Origin: Cloeon dipterum
Lineage: Eukaryota > Arthropoda > Insecta > Ephemeroptera > Baetidae
Direction of reading: 5' to 3'
NCBI RefSeq assembly: GCF_949628265.1
Contig: NC_088789.1
Coordinates: 12,640,886-12,704,885, forward strand
DNA: 64,000 nucleotides
How positions within the stretch are numbered: position 1 is the stretch's first letter; the number at the start of each line of letters is the position of its first letter. The translations under genes and the position numbers were made by a program. The notes beneath the pieces are model-generated. The model ran no database searches. It was not told the DNA's origin and saw only the letters and a program-made list of their open reading frames with translations. Below are positions 51,840 through 63,570 of this stretch, piece by piece.

Positions 51840-54023
51840 ATGAATTTGGAACTTTTAGGTAAAACTTTAAATTTAAATTTTATTAGGTTTTACTTAAACA
51901 TGAACTTTTATTGTTATTTTCAGAGTCATTTGGTCAAAACTATCCAGAGGTGCGTGTTTCATTATTTTATAATAATATTATACATGAATAATTACGTATG
52001 TTATCAGGAATTTGATGGAGCCCTTGACTGTATATCCCTAGCAGTAACTTGTGCCTTTAATAAGCGCGGAACCTTACTTGCTGTTGGTTGCAATGACGGC
52101 AGACTTGTCATTTGGGATTTTCTAACTCGCGGCATCGCTAAAATAATCAGTGCCCACGTCCATCCTGTATGTTCAATGAGGTAAAGACTGTATAATTATG
52201 ATAATATATCAGATCTTCAACTGTATATATTTTCGACTTTTCCCAGTTGGTCCAGAGATGGAAAAAAATTGCTAAGCGCAAGCACTGACAACAATATTTG
52301 TATTTGGGATGTCTTGAGTGGAGAATGCGAGAAAAAGTTCAAATTCCCATCGCCCATATTAAAGGTTTAAAAAACAAGATTTGATTAATTTGGTTTCATC
52401 AACTTAGACTCGACTGCCCATAGGTCCAATTCAATCCTCGATCAGATGAGTCTTTCCTTGTTTGTCCTATGAGACATCCAGCGGTTCTTGTCAGCATAGA
52501 TGGGACACACAAGATCGTTCCATTGGATGATGAGGTAACAGTTGAGATTCACACTGCCAAATTGCTTTGCTAAATGGTCAATCATAGTCCGACTTGAACA
52601 TAGTGGCCTCCTTTGACCGGCGGGGAGATTACATTTTCACTGGAAATACAAAAGGAAGGGTAGTGGTTCTTACTTGCCCAGAATTGAAGGTCAAAGCTTC
52701 CTTTAAAGTCACGCAAGGCACATCAAGTGCTACAGCTGTGAAGAGTATTGAGTTTGCACGCAGAGGAGAGTATGTTTGGTCTGTTTAAACTCTAATGAAT
52801 ATTAGAAGAAAATGATTGTTTTTAGTTGCTTCCTGGTCAATACTGCCGACCGCGTCATCAGGGTGTATGACAGTAAAGAGGTATTAACCTGTGGAGATGA
52901 CGGTGAGCCTGAGCCTATCCAAAAACTCCAAGATCTTGTCAATAAGTAATATTTTTTATTTAAAATTTCTCAATAGAAGATACTTATTTTCATTTTCAAG
53001 GACCATGTGGAAAAAATGCTGCTTTTCTGGTGATGGTGAATACATTTGCGCTGGTTCAGCAAGACAACACGCACTCTATATGTGGGACAAAAACATAGGC
53101 AATCTGGTTAAAATATTGCATGGGACAAAAGGAGAGTTACTTCTTGATGTTGTGGTGAGATACTTGATCTATTATTGTTTGTCCCTGATTGGAAACCCTG
53201 TATGTGCAGTGGCATCCAGTGCGGCCGATAGTGGCTAGCATTTCAAGCGGCGTCGTTTCCATATGGGCCCAGAACCAAGTTGAAAATTGGTCTGCATTTG
53301 CACCAGATTTTAAAGAACTTGATGAGAATGTTGAGTATGAGGAACGGGAATCTGAGTTTGATATCACAGATGAAGACAAAGAAGTTGAGTCGCAAATCGA
53401 GAAGTTTGATGACGACTGCGAGATTGATGTCACCACTGTGGAACCAATCGCCGCATTCTGCAGCTCTGATGATGATGAAGTGGATGATGAGTCAACGCTT
53501 CAATTCTTGCCCATCGCCCCAGAGGTGGAAGACCCTGAGGAAGGCTGGGGAGCTCCTGGATCCATTCCTGTGCCACCACAGTCAAGCGAGCATGGTGTGT
53601 AATAAACTTGGCTGGCCCGATTCATCAAGAGCGATGTTTGAGTAGCAAAATATCATTTTGATTATCTGACAGGGAAGAGACCAGTCGATTCGGAGAGCAA
53701 AGAAAACACACAGCCAAAGAAGCCCAAGTACAACTCATTTGATATAAAGCTGGAAAATGCTCCCACTGAAGGTTCATGACCAATTTCGCATGCTCAATTT
53801 GATTTTAATTGTACTAAATGAATTCAGAAGTTCACCCATTCCTGGCAAACAAGGTGAAGGACAAGCAAGCACCAGGCTTGACGTCAAGTGCAAACAAAAA
53901 TAAGGCTGGGCGTCCCAAGATTGCATCAAAGTCGTCACTGGATGAAAAGAAGAGGTATGACTAAGTGATAGACACTCATTTTGTATAATTGCCATTTTTA
54001 TTGGTAGTAAAAAGAAACTCTGA
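51840..54023 (+). CDS. Rbbp5: Retinoblastoma-binding protein 5, COMPASS core subunit
   Basis: RBBP5 is part of the WDR5-RBBP5-ASH2L-DPY30 core that activates MLL/SET1 H3K4 methyltransferases. Coding exons: 51840-51858, 51924-51949, 52008-52180, 52247-52364, 52424-52534, 52588-52769, 52826-52945, 53001-53154, 53210-53594, 53673-53771, 53828-53954, 54008-54023; 1530 bases, 509 aa, in frame (human 538). The start MNLELLESFGQNYPE equals the human N-terminus and needs a 26-base exon 2. Residues about 20-330 form the WD40 propeller (for example LLAVGCNDGRLVIWDFLTRG). After it come the ASH2L-binding acidic segment EYEERESEFDITDEDKE (343-359) and the WDR5-binding motif EIDVTTVEP (372-380), then IAAFCSSDDD. 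The C-terminus keeps EVHPFL and AGRPK. The last exon is chosen because a consensus donor at 53955 joins to an acceptor before 54008 and gives a final SKKKL; read-through of that donor would stop at 53964 instead. Confidence 0.96.
53997..54002 (-). terminator. poly(A) signal for the distal vanin-like terminal exon
   Basis: AATAAA on the minus strand, 61 bases past the stop of the 54063-54847 exon. It lies inside the last intron of Rbbp5 on the other strand, so the two transcripts are expected to overlap at their ends. Confidence 0.5.
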
Positions 54024-54062
54024 TCTAAAATTGTATACTTTTTGTTAAATGATCAAAACATT

Positions 54063-54847
54063 TCACAGCAAATAGTCATGCGAGTAAATTCCAAATGTGT
54101 GAATATTTTTTATCGGTTCTGCTCTTTCTATCACAGTAAAAAAATTTTGCTGATTGACATTGAAACTATAATCAGACAACTGAAAGGGAAGCAACGTCTG
54201 TGAATTCAAAGTGTTGGGCAAGGTTACATTTGATTTGAATGTGGCTTGAATACTGATTTTGTTAAATTCGGTTACTGATGAATATGAACTGTCTGATGGT
54301 GGTTTGGAGCAACCAGCTTTAGTGTCATCAGAGCATGCTACAAGAGCGCAAACTTGCATCTCAGTCTCGTACCGTCCTTCCATATGCGTTCTCACCCCAT
54401 CAAAAATCAATAGTTGATAGTGAAAGTTAAATATATCCATTTTTTTAATTGAAAAGGTCAAAAGGCAGCAAAAATTGTTGTTGCAAGCTTCTATAGAGCT
54501 GTCCAACGTGTTTTTCGGCAGTGGCACAGCCGTATAGTCTTCTAACTTGTCCTCAGTGAGGAGCAAGTTTTTGTTCATTCGCAACCCTTTGGACTTTCCT
54601 TGTCCAAGACTCCCTTTTATGATTCCATTTTCCTGTTCATTATTGTTTGGGCCATTTGTATCAGTTGGAACCGTTGCCACAAGTAACATGTTTGTTATTT
54701 CTTGCGTGATTGTAGCAATGTACTCTCCATTTGGGTTCCTTCCAAGAATAATTGCACTTCCACTGTGGCCTTCCTCAGGCACATTGTATTCAGATGCCAA
54801 TATGTTGACGCGGTTCCCATAAGCGAAAGATGCTTGAGCTTGAGGAC
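54063..54847 (-). CDS. second vanin-like terminal exon (alternative last exon or orphan duplicate)
   Basis: An intact 261-codon segment homologous to the last exon of the neighbouring vanin-like gene. It begins after an AG acceptor with the same phase (phase 1) and the same opening pattern: G-PQAQASFAYGNRVNILA here against G-VQTQVMWAHAANVNFLA there. Joined to the upstream exon ending at 57096, it gives an in-frame 492-aa protein. Shared features include SGSxI, the CNNNxCC cysteine cluster, the FDGVR/YDGVR motif and xCALVxC. Identity looks to be about one third, so the duplication is old, yet the frame and cysteines are kept. Unlike its neighbour it ends (NIHTFGIYSHDYLL) without a hydrophobic anchor, predicting a secreted product. 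No separate exons for the catalytic half lie between the two copies. It may be an alternative last exon (favoured) or a remnant gene. Confidence 0.75.
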
Positions 54848-54938
54848 CTGTAAATGATTTGAAATTAAGCACAACGTGTCATGCGTAGCTTTACAGTTTT
54901 TAGCGGGGTTATAAAAGACATATTTTAGTATCAAATAA

Positions 54939-54944
54939 TTTATT
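54939..54944 (-). terminator. poly(A) signal for the proximal vanin-like terminal exon
   Basis: AATAAA on the minus strand about 210 bases past the stop at 55153. It supports that exon as a complete 3' end, separate from the distal one. Confidence 0.5.
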
Positions 54945-55072
54945 GTCATGTTTGGTACACTAGATTAATACTAGATCCATCAACTCGCATTTCTTAAGTC
55001 TCACAACACTTGGTCATTATTTGCATGGTTTGTTTGTTCACGTCAAGTGGTATTTTGACACTATAATAAACT

Positions 55073-55088
55073 TATATATATATATATA
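55073..55088. repeat. TA dinucleotide microsatellite
   Basis: Eight TA units in the predicted 3' UTR of the vanin-like gene. Confidence 0.8.
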
Positions 55089-55152
55089 GGCATTGCAAAT
55101 AAGTTTTGATACAGATTCTGGTCATAAAATACTAATATCTGTTAAGCCCAAG

Positions 55153-58100
55153 TCATTTATATTTGTTTGGCGTGAAACATAGCACAGTTAAAAGTAGGCA
55201 ACCAACAATAAAAACAGCGCTTACAGCGATCGCCGTTGGCAGAATCCAACTGGCAGGACGAAGATAATCAGTTGTTCCGTCATCAATGAATGGAAACACA
55301 GCACCCCAAACACCAAAGGTCAAGATATTCCGGTCGATCTTTTCTGCTAACTGAAAGTCTACCTTGCTCACGTTGCCCACTGCGAGTTCTCTTTTGAAAA
55401 TATATTGGTTACCAGAGAGAATATTGAAATAACCATCCACAATATTCGGTCCGGCAAGAGTTTCAACGTTAAAATTGCCACTAATTCGTACATGATTTAG
55501 ATTAACATTGAGCGCGGTATCTTCTAATAAAAGTCCACAGTTTTGAACTGGATTGTCTGAGGATTTGCATCGCACCAAGGCACAGGTCTGTATTTTGTGA
55601 CCTTTGTAATATCCATTGCCAAACTCGCGCACACCATCATACACAAAAAAACGAAACACTGTCTGATCAGTCAAGGTGCCGGAGACTTCCAGGTCGCAGC
55701 ACAGATTGTTGTTGCACAGTGAATAATTCATGATCTCTCTTCTCATCTCGATCGGAATTGACGAATAATTCGTCAGATCTTCGTGATAATAAAAAGGAGC
55801 CCGTCTTTCTGAAAATCCAGCAGATGGTCGATTTTTTTGGAAGGACGTTCTAATCTCTCGGCGTTGCAGACGCTGGATCAGCTTTTCGTTGAGTCTTTTA
55901 GGTCCGTTTGCGGGTAAGGGGCCAATTAAAGTGAAGCTGCTAGTCTCCCAGGGGGTGGCGTCTTTGACTCTTCCCAATTTCCCTTGGTAAATGCCACTGC
56001 CCCCGCTGCCCGCACTTAGGTGGTTGTAGCCTGCTGCTAAAAAGTTCACGTTGGCCGCGTGCGCCCACATCACCTGCGTTTGAACACCTGTAACCACAGC
56101 AGTAGAGTGTGCTTGTACACGCAGTCGTGATGCAGTTTTTTTTTTGGTTCATGCATGCGTGGGTTTTGCATTTTTTTATTTGGGCGTGAAATTTTCATCA
56201 GCACGGGCGTTGACAGTGTTAGAGTGAGAGCGGCATTACAGATTTAGCACCGATTCGCGCATGCACAGCGAATGATACAATGGAGAGCACGCAAATAGAC
56301 ACTGTTAAAGTAGAAAGAGTGAAGCATGAAATAGGAGTTATATTTTGTTTGTGTTATCTGACTGCAAAATAAAATAAAACAGAGCGCTGCCTGAAAGCTT
56401 GGAGCTGTTAATTAAAATACCTTAAACCGATTTATGATTTCACCGGTGTTATGTATTTATATTATTTACCGTCCATATATTTTAGGACATGAAAATATTT
56501 GTGAAATAGAAAAAAATTATACAATCACATAATATTATACATGTTACGACCTTGCGTGCTCAGCTTTGCTGCCGAGCTCGTTCAACCATATAGGAACACC
56601 AACTCATAACCAGGGTTCGCCAATTTTGCAATGCGCAAAAATGCACCACTGGTTTTTTTGCGCAAAAACCGGCTAGAAAAAACCCACCAGTTTTGGGTTT
56701 TTCCGCATTTTTCCGAATTTATCACAAAAAATAGTCAATTTTCGCTCCAAATCAGTCTGATATTTCATAAAATTACGTTGAGAGTTAAAATTTTCTGTCT
56801 CTTGAAGGAACCCGTGGCTCTAATACTGATTTTGGTGATTTTGAAAAATCCCTATTTTTGGTCATCCATCATGAGAAATTTTTATTTTCCATAAGAATGC
56901 ATGTGTTTCGGAAAAATGCGCAAAATTGCAGAAAAACCCGCAAAAAACAGTTTTTTGCGATGCAGTGGGTTTTTCCGGAAAAATGCGGGTTTTTGCGAAC
57001 CCTGCTCATAACTCCATATAAGGAGTTTTTTGGACTTGTAATTTGATTTGATAAATTAAATTGCTTTAAAAAAATAGTCAAGCACGTGCACAAACCTGTT
57101 AAGAAAGGTAATTCGTGGATCCATGCCGTTGGAAAAATAAGGTCAGTGATGCCATACTTTCGAACCAGGGTGACGGCTGGGTGTTGGAACATGAGGTCAA
57201 AACACGTGACCATGCCGAAGCGTGCACCAAAAGCTTCAAAAATTGAAATGTCGGATTCCGTGGTGGTGTTCAGGGCGAACTCGCCAAACAAATTATGCTT
57301 CCTATACCTGCAGTGTGAATGTGAAATAACTAAATAATACTCAATATCACGTCACGAATAGGAAAAGGTAAATCGCGTGCCACAAGCAAACTTCGTTAAT
57401 TTTTGTGGTTTGCACTGCAAAAAAGATAATACTGTCTAATAGGATCTTGTATTATGAGGCAGATGTTTTAAATCTGTGATGGTTGAAAAACTCAAGACAC
57501 GTGAGCAGAGAGGAAAATTGCATTTACGAAGGTTGGGAAAACGCCAACTCATAAAAAGAGTCTGCATAGACTAAATAATATAAAATTAATAAACTATTAA
57601 GTCGTAAATTGCCACGCTCTACTGCACAATAACTAGATCAAGTTATATCGGACTTGCAAATTGGAGCTAATCAATCAATTAGGCGGAAACAAAGGATTCC
57701 TGGAAGGCGTATTACAGTGCTCACCTTGAGACGACGGTGCCGTTGCTATCAAACGCCACGTTAGTGTTGTACAGCATCGTACCTGCTCCCTGCTTATCAT
57801 CCCTCTCAATCAAATTAGCCACAAGGTAAATTCTATTATCTCTGGCCATGCAAGACAATCGGCGGACGGTCTACGAGAAAGGAGGAATGTCAGAAGTCAG
57901 CAGGAGCAAAAAGATTTATGCGACTAGACGGGGAGGTCACGGATGCGCAACAAATTGCCTACCCCCCGCACATGATGGGCTTAAATTATAATGCACTCTA
58001 TTAGGTGCGCACATAGGACGGCACGTCCGTCTTGATTTATCACAAAGATTTGCGCTAAGGCGGCTTTCATGAAAGCAGTCCTTTCCCACCTCGTATTCAA

Positions 58101-59152
58101 TACTCTGGTTGTCGTCCGCGCAGGGATTGCCGTTGTCACTTTTCTGAGGAACAACTTGTCCGAATTCCAACGCCATTGTGCGATTGTTTGAAGGAAATGT
58201 GGTTGTCAATCCATACTCAGGAAACACGATAATATCAGCAAACTGAAACGATTTTTATTTAAATTAATGAACAAATAAGGTGTTAGGAAATATAACATTT
58301 TCTATTTGAACTCATACTTTTAAGATGATCGAGCACTTAAAATTATTTTTAGTTTATATTCACGCTTTCCACGCTAAAAATGTTGTATACACTCTCGTGG
58401 TACATAAATTATTAATATTATAGCAAAAAGCACGTAAAAACTTATGGCACGTTTAAAATCTTAATTTCAGGAACCTCACTTAAGAAATAAACTTTGTTAT
58501 GTAATTTAATCAAGTCTTTTGTAACATATAATATGATGTATTCAACAAAATGTTACGGCCCTCAATCAAAACCAGCAAGGATGCGGTTGACTGTAGTGGT
58601 AGTATGATTTAAATTAACTCGCACGCACACCACAAGTGTATATGCAATCATTCGACAAAGAGGAAATTACATCATTCCAAAGCCGCACCAGTCCAGCACC
58701 TATTCAAGAGCACATATTGAATTTGTGTACGGCAAAAATTCAATTACTGCGGTTCCTGTTTGCCACAGCATACTCATTTCAAATGGGTGCGCCTATGTCT
58801 ATCAAAACATGATTTCATAACAAATTGGATAGGTTTAAAATAAATCCCTGCACGGATGATATGTAAAAGTTACTCACCGATTTCTTTGCCTCCAGAACGA
58901 ATTCCTCGTATCTATATAAATTATTAGCAACGGTTAATGGTGGGACTACAGGTCCGTCGACTCCCGTTGGGGAAAATTCCACCACAGCAGCGACATAGGA
59001 GTGCACCTGGAATAAATGCCACATCAGGGATACATGCAAGCCGGCAAAAGTGTTTAAATTTTGCTGACTACATCAGCTTTGCCGAAACTCTTGCTCACCT
59101 GGTACACTTGAATTAAGCAGAGCAGCACAGCACCGACGGCAGCTCCAATCAT
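55153..59152 (-). CDS. vanin-like / biotinidase-family amidohydrolase, membrane-anchored form
   Basis: A member of the nitrilase superfamily branch that includes pantetheinases (vanins, pantetheine to pantothenate and cysteamine) and biotinidase. Coding exons (minus strand): 59152-59099, 59006-58878, 58242-58090, 57870-57725, 57307-57096, 56087-55153; 1629 bases, 542 aa (human vanin-1 513, biotinidase 543). Residues 1-20 (MIGAAVGAVLLCLIQVYQ onward) are a signal peptide. The catalytic triad is complete: Glu70 in FPEYGL, Lys164 in YRKHNLFGE, Cys196 in GMVTCFDLMFQHPAVTLV. The vanin signature FPTAWIHELPFLTG follows. The C-terminal half has the CNNNLCC and QTCALVRC cysteine motifs of the vanin base domain. 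The last 33 residues hold a transmembrane helix with a short basic tail (TPNKYK), so a type I membrane protein is more likely than a GPI anchor. The exact substrate cannot be told from sequence. The last intron (56088-57095) carries a hAT-type MITE. Confidence 0.93.
56603..56610. repeat. left target-site duplication of the MITE
   Basis: CTCATAAC, identical to 57005-57012 on the other side of the element. Eight bases is the hAT target duplication length. Confidence 0.85.
56611..57004. mobile_element. hAT-type non-autonomous DNA transposon (MITE), 394 bp
   Basis: The ends are perfect inverted repeats: CAGGGTTCGC at 56611-56620 and GCGAACCCTG at 56995-57004. They are flanked by a perfect 8-base direct duplication. 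Both the CAGGG terminus and the 8-base duplication are typical of the hAT superfamily. Near the ends the sequence contains repeated sub-terminal motifs of the type TTTTTGCG and its complement, such as hAT transposases bind. Open frames inside are short and unrelated to transposase, so it needs an autonomous partner. It lies in the last intron of the vanin-like gene. The perfect ends and duplication suggest recent insertion. Confidence 0.88.
57005..57012. repeat. right target-site duplication of the MITE
   Basis: CTCATAAC, a perfect copy of 56603-56610. Confidence 0.85.
58243..58877 (-). other. intron 2 of the vanin-like gene
   Basis: 635-base phase-0 intron, AT-rich, nothing else recognised in it. 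Confidence 0.7.
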
Positions 59153-59998
59153 GGTAAAGCTGTTGCCGAGTACGTCAATCCTTGGTGGAGAAAGTAAAAT
59201 GAATATTTTTAAAAATATATTTGGTTTTTACAAAATTAAAAAAGGTTAGGGTTAAATTGTTAAAAATTAAGTTACAATAATTGATAACCAAAATTTTTAC
59301 CTTTCTTAAACGGGGTATTAAAAGCACCTAGTGCTACTTGCAAAATTGATAATTATGTTGGACACGAAGCTTCGTGCGCGCAGTTCTCAACTGGCGTCAT
59401 CAGTTATCAGTGGCTTTGAGAGGATGAGTCTCCAACATTGTTTTATCTAGCCTTAAGATAAGATATATCTGGTTTGACTAAATTTTTGCCAGCCGTGTCA
59501 AGAGATTGTCAAAAAGGGCGGAGTTTTAGTGTTATCACACGACTCGCAATCTCTATAATGGACTATGGCTATACCAAAGGTGCGTCTCGCGGGACACTGC
59601 TACTGCTGTCGTAGAGGATCCTGTTTTATTCATGCGATATGGGACCAGACACCAGACTTTGAGAAAGTGGGGCGAAGGATGTTTTTATGCGCACAACTTG
59701 CATCTCATTGGTTGACGTCGTGGTCAACATTAATTTTACTTTAATGCGGGTCTCTCGACCATCAAAATGTACACAATGCCACTTAATATAGTAACTCATG
59801 GCATGCATTTATTTTCTTCTGCTTGTTTAAGTAGAACTTGATACGCAAAAGACTCATGAGTCATATACTGACGTCAGGAAAGATCATATTGATAAAAATA
59901 AAACTTGTAAGATTTGTTTATGAATGGAACCTAAACAACAAAAATACAATTTTGTAATTTGGGTGCCAAGAGTCACTCAACACTTTTACTTATATTTT
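59153..59998. other. upstream region of the vanin-like gene
   Basis: Should hold the promoter and 5' UTR of the vanin-like gene. A segment around 59485-59640 translates in short pieces that faintly resemble the region after the RT domain of LINEs, but it is interrupted and not called. Confidence 0.35.
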
Positions 59999-60216
59999 TA
60001 GAGATCTCAGCCAGCCACGCTGCGCCGCGCAAGCCGCAAATTTTGGTTTACGTGGGCACCCGCCAGCCGCCGTGAATTTGGCTAATAAGCTGCGCCAGCC
60101 AGGCTGCCACCGGTGAAAAAGGGCCAGCCGCCAGCTACTGGCGAAAATGGCCTGCCAAAATTCGGCTAAGCCGGTCCCGCCAACCGCCGCCTTAAGTCTC
60201 GCGGCTGAGACCTCTA
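59999..60216. mobile_element. probable MITE with TAGAG ends, 218 bp
   Basis: TAGAGATCTCAGCC (59999-60012) and GGCTGAGACCTCTA (60203-60216) are inverted repeats matching at 13 of 14 positions. The interior is strongly G+C-rich and full of GCCAGCC-like repeats, in sharp contrast to the AT-rich flanks. Ends of this type occur in hAT-like elements, but no clean 8-base target duplication is seen (flanks are both T-rich), so class assignment is uncertain and the copy may be old. Confidence 0.6.
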
Positions 60217-63200
60217 ATTTTTTTCCATAAAAACATTAGCTAAAATTTCTTTTTAATCGTGACAACTGTGAGCGTCATTCTCTACTCATTTTTAATGTTG
60301 AAGAGTTGAAATTTCTCAGCGGATTTTGTACATTCCTGACAGCTATAGAAGCCGTGCAATATGATCTTCAAACAAAGTTTTGGAATGAACTCTTTATAAA
60401 TTGATGACAGTACTTTTTTTAGAAATCCTAAACTCTCACTTTTTGTTTGTTTAGCAAAGGAGCCTACGTATTTGGCTTATTTGTCAAACCTATATGCCAG
60501 CAATTTGTAAGCACGGTTAGAACGGAACAGAGAGCTTTGTTCCATTCATACGTAATACGTAGAGTGATATATAAGCCAGTTTAGCTTAAGAGCCCTTCTA
60601 AATTGTGCCGACACAGTTTTCCGGCGCTGCAGCATTTATTTAGTTATTGCCGCAATATGCGGCAAAAAGGAAAATCAGCTCTAGTCTTTCGGAAAACTAA
60701 TCCCATTCGATCTTCAAGAACTGAAAATGAGCACTAATGATACGAGCTCTATACATTGCAAAGCAAGAGCGAGTGGTGAAAAACTCTTTGACCCGAACAG
60801 CAGCTAAATTGCCTATTCGAGAAAGTATGTCTCATCCTCCACACAGCAGAATAGCTTGCTGCTGGAAATAAAATTTCAATCCAATCTTTTCTTGGAGAAA
60901 TATCATTCACCAAGAGCCAGCAGTTAAGGCTTGAATTAAAAATTTTGAACTTAATTTCAACACAGAGAACTCTCATTAAAGTTAAGCATAAGCAAGTAGG
61001 CAAAATAAATTTTATTTTCCCTTGCTGTGCTGCTGCGAGTAAACATGCACAAACGGGGACTTTTAATAATACCCTTATGAAAGCAGGGCGACACGCGAGA
61101 TATCAAAATTTAATCGTATTATAAACACATCTGTCACACACTGTTCTGCGGCTTGGATGTTTAATACCTAAACATGCAGTCATCAAACACACACTGGTGA
61201 AATAAGCAGTGTGTTGTTTAATACAAGTTGTTAATTCTCCTCTAAGTAGTTATTTTAAACGTGTTCAAAGTGAGAATTATTTTTCAGTAATAGTGTAACC
61301 GACGAGTATTTCATATTTATGTTGAATCCTGTCACCGATATAGATTTTCATCCTCGTGAGTTGTTGTATTTTCAGCAGGATAACGAGCGTGCAACTTTGA
61401 TTGTGAGAGATTATTTTCTGGTATGACTTGGTTAATTTGAGCTGAATTATAATTTTCACATTTATTGGGTGCCACAAATTTAATATATTTTCTCGTGAAG
61501 CAGCGCGCATTTATTGGAAGCTGAAATAGTTGGAATGATAAAAAGCACTAAAATTAACAATAAACGGATTCTTATTTTAAATTCATTTGAAGAATATATT
61601 TTCAAATCGCTTTTCCATTGTCAGTCGAGTTTTTAGTGCCAAGCGAAAAATAAAGCAAGCACTGCTATGGTTACTCTTTACTTTACGGAATCCCTTAAGA
61701 ATAATTCCGCAGCCCCGTTAATTGGTAACAACATTTAATTCCATCCCGATAGCGTTTTCCTATTAAACTTTCATTAAAGGTCTTCGTCTAACTGCGAGGC
61801 TTAAAGCGGAAAGATACGTTGCAGTGTTTTACAGAAATGCATTAATATCTGCAGTGGTAATGCATGTTGTTTTTCCGATAACCACAGGTTTGCGGGAAAC
61901 TCGAATCCTGTTGATCGAAGCTACTGCAGAAGCTAAATGCAGAAACACGTTCATTGGCCGGATCCTCTAACAAAGAGCCTTAAAAGGATAAAAGGGAGAG
62001 CCGATAGTGCAGGCAAGACATGCAAATCGCTTTTTGCGAAAAAGCAGGCGCGGTCGATAAAGCAGCAGGCGCGCTTGGTGCGCTTTGCTGTGTTTACCAA
62101 GCTTCGCAAAATTACTTATTTATTGCACATCATGCAAATTTTGCGGCAGCTGCTTTTTCCTTTCAACATAATCAAACTGGTGATTATGTTTTTTTTTTTG
62201 TAGCAGACGGCAACGGCGGCTTCATTTTTTTTCTTGGACGAACCAAGAAGTGCCTTTTTTCTCGCCGCTCGATTGTCGTGATGGTATTGTGTGTGAATCT
62301 TAGGTTCTGAATTTAAATAATTCAATATATTTCCCGGGTAGTCATTGCTACGGAAATATTAGTTTGCACGCAATGAAGCATTATTATGAGATGTTTAATT
62401 TTAAATGCTTTAAAGATTTATTTCCTAAGTTTTAGAAATAACAGCTGGTTTAAAGACAAAGTTGCGCGCGTGGTTCTGTGACCCTTAATGTGTTTGGAAA
62501 ATATCGAAACGAAATGTGTGCTCTTTACTACATGCTACAAAAAGCAACGCGAGCTATTAAAACGAAATTAATGCTAGTACCTTCTGGCTGTTGGCATATC
62601 AAAAAATAACTGGTCTTGCAAAACCAAACAAAATATTTCGGAAATATTGGTGTTGCATATGTGTTTCTAATTTATTATGTATATGAATCTCGTAGCTATT
62701 ACTTCCAACATCAACATAATATCAACGTAAAAATGAAAATGTTTGATTGTGGACTAGGGATTATGATTAAAAATTCAAGAATGATCGGGAATCCCAACAA
62801 ATTCTCAAATATATTTTAAACAGAAAATTTAATATTATCAGTATTTCCTCGTCCGGTGCTTGCTGCGGAAATGACTTTAAAGAGCTTTAAATAATAATTA
62901 TTCTCTCAGGAAATATTGATAATACACGCAGCAAAGAAACGAAAAAAAAATCGAATGCAGCAAAGAAAGTGGGAATTATATGCAAACGAAGACGAGATCG
63001 GGCAGCGCGTAGTTATTACCGCGGCGCAAGGCAAAGGCAGAGCGTGCGGAAAAGCAGGTGATAAAGAAAACGCAAGCGAGCAGCAGAAGCAGCAGCAGGA
63101 AAAAGTGAATTCATTCAGCAGAGTGTGGAGCATCGACCCAGCAGGCACGACACGCACGCATATATACTCCACACGCGAATTTCTTTATTTATCCTTTCTT

Positions 63201-63570
63201 TTTCTATGTGGCAGCAGGTCGCGAGATTCCTGGCAAAGGGTGCTGCTTGGGCAGTGCCTTGCACCCCCACGCACCCACGGCGGCGTCATCCCTCCACTCG
63301 AGGCGCACATATTACGCCTTGGCCTCCCCTGATCGCGTGCGGACCGCGAAACCACTCCCTCGTCGTCCGCTCTGCTCTTGGCAGGCGCGCGCTCGCACGT
63401 TACTCCGGTTAGTTCTTTCGGGACCTTCGACCTGTGCTGCGGAAGTGCCAACAATCCGGCCCACCACACTGGTGTGTGCCCTTTTCTCGCTCTCTCGCTC
63501 ACACACGCAGAAACCACCTCAGACTCTAGTGCAGCCGACGGCCCTCTAAAGTGGAAAAAAACAAAGCGCG
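60217..63570. other. no gene recognised
   Basis: AT-rich intergenic DNA; frames below 140 codons without domains. A CAG-rich segment occurs at about 63080-63105, and the sequence becomes more CG-rich from about 63200. Confidence 0.4.

Noticed and set aside
53962..53964. Rbbp5 stop by read-through of the last donor
   Set aside because: A consensus GT donor at 53955 and a good acceptor before 54008 give a short Lys-rich ending more like the family; kept only as an alternative.
56631..57046. Short frames inside the hAT MITE
   Set aside because: Too short and unrelated to hAT transposase; they arise from the A/T-rich repeats of the element.
59485..59730. Possible LINE remnant (translated pieces like RLAISIMDYGYTKG)
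   Set aside because: Similarity to the post-RT region of LINEs is faint and the frame is interrupted; not enough to call.
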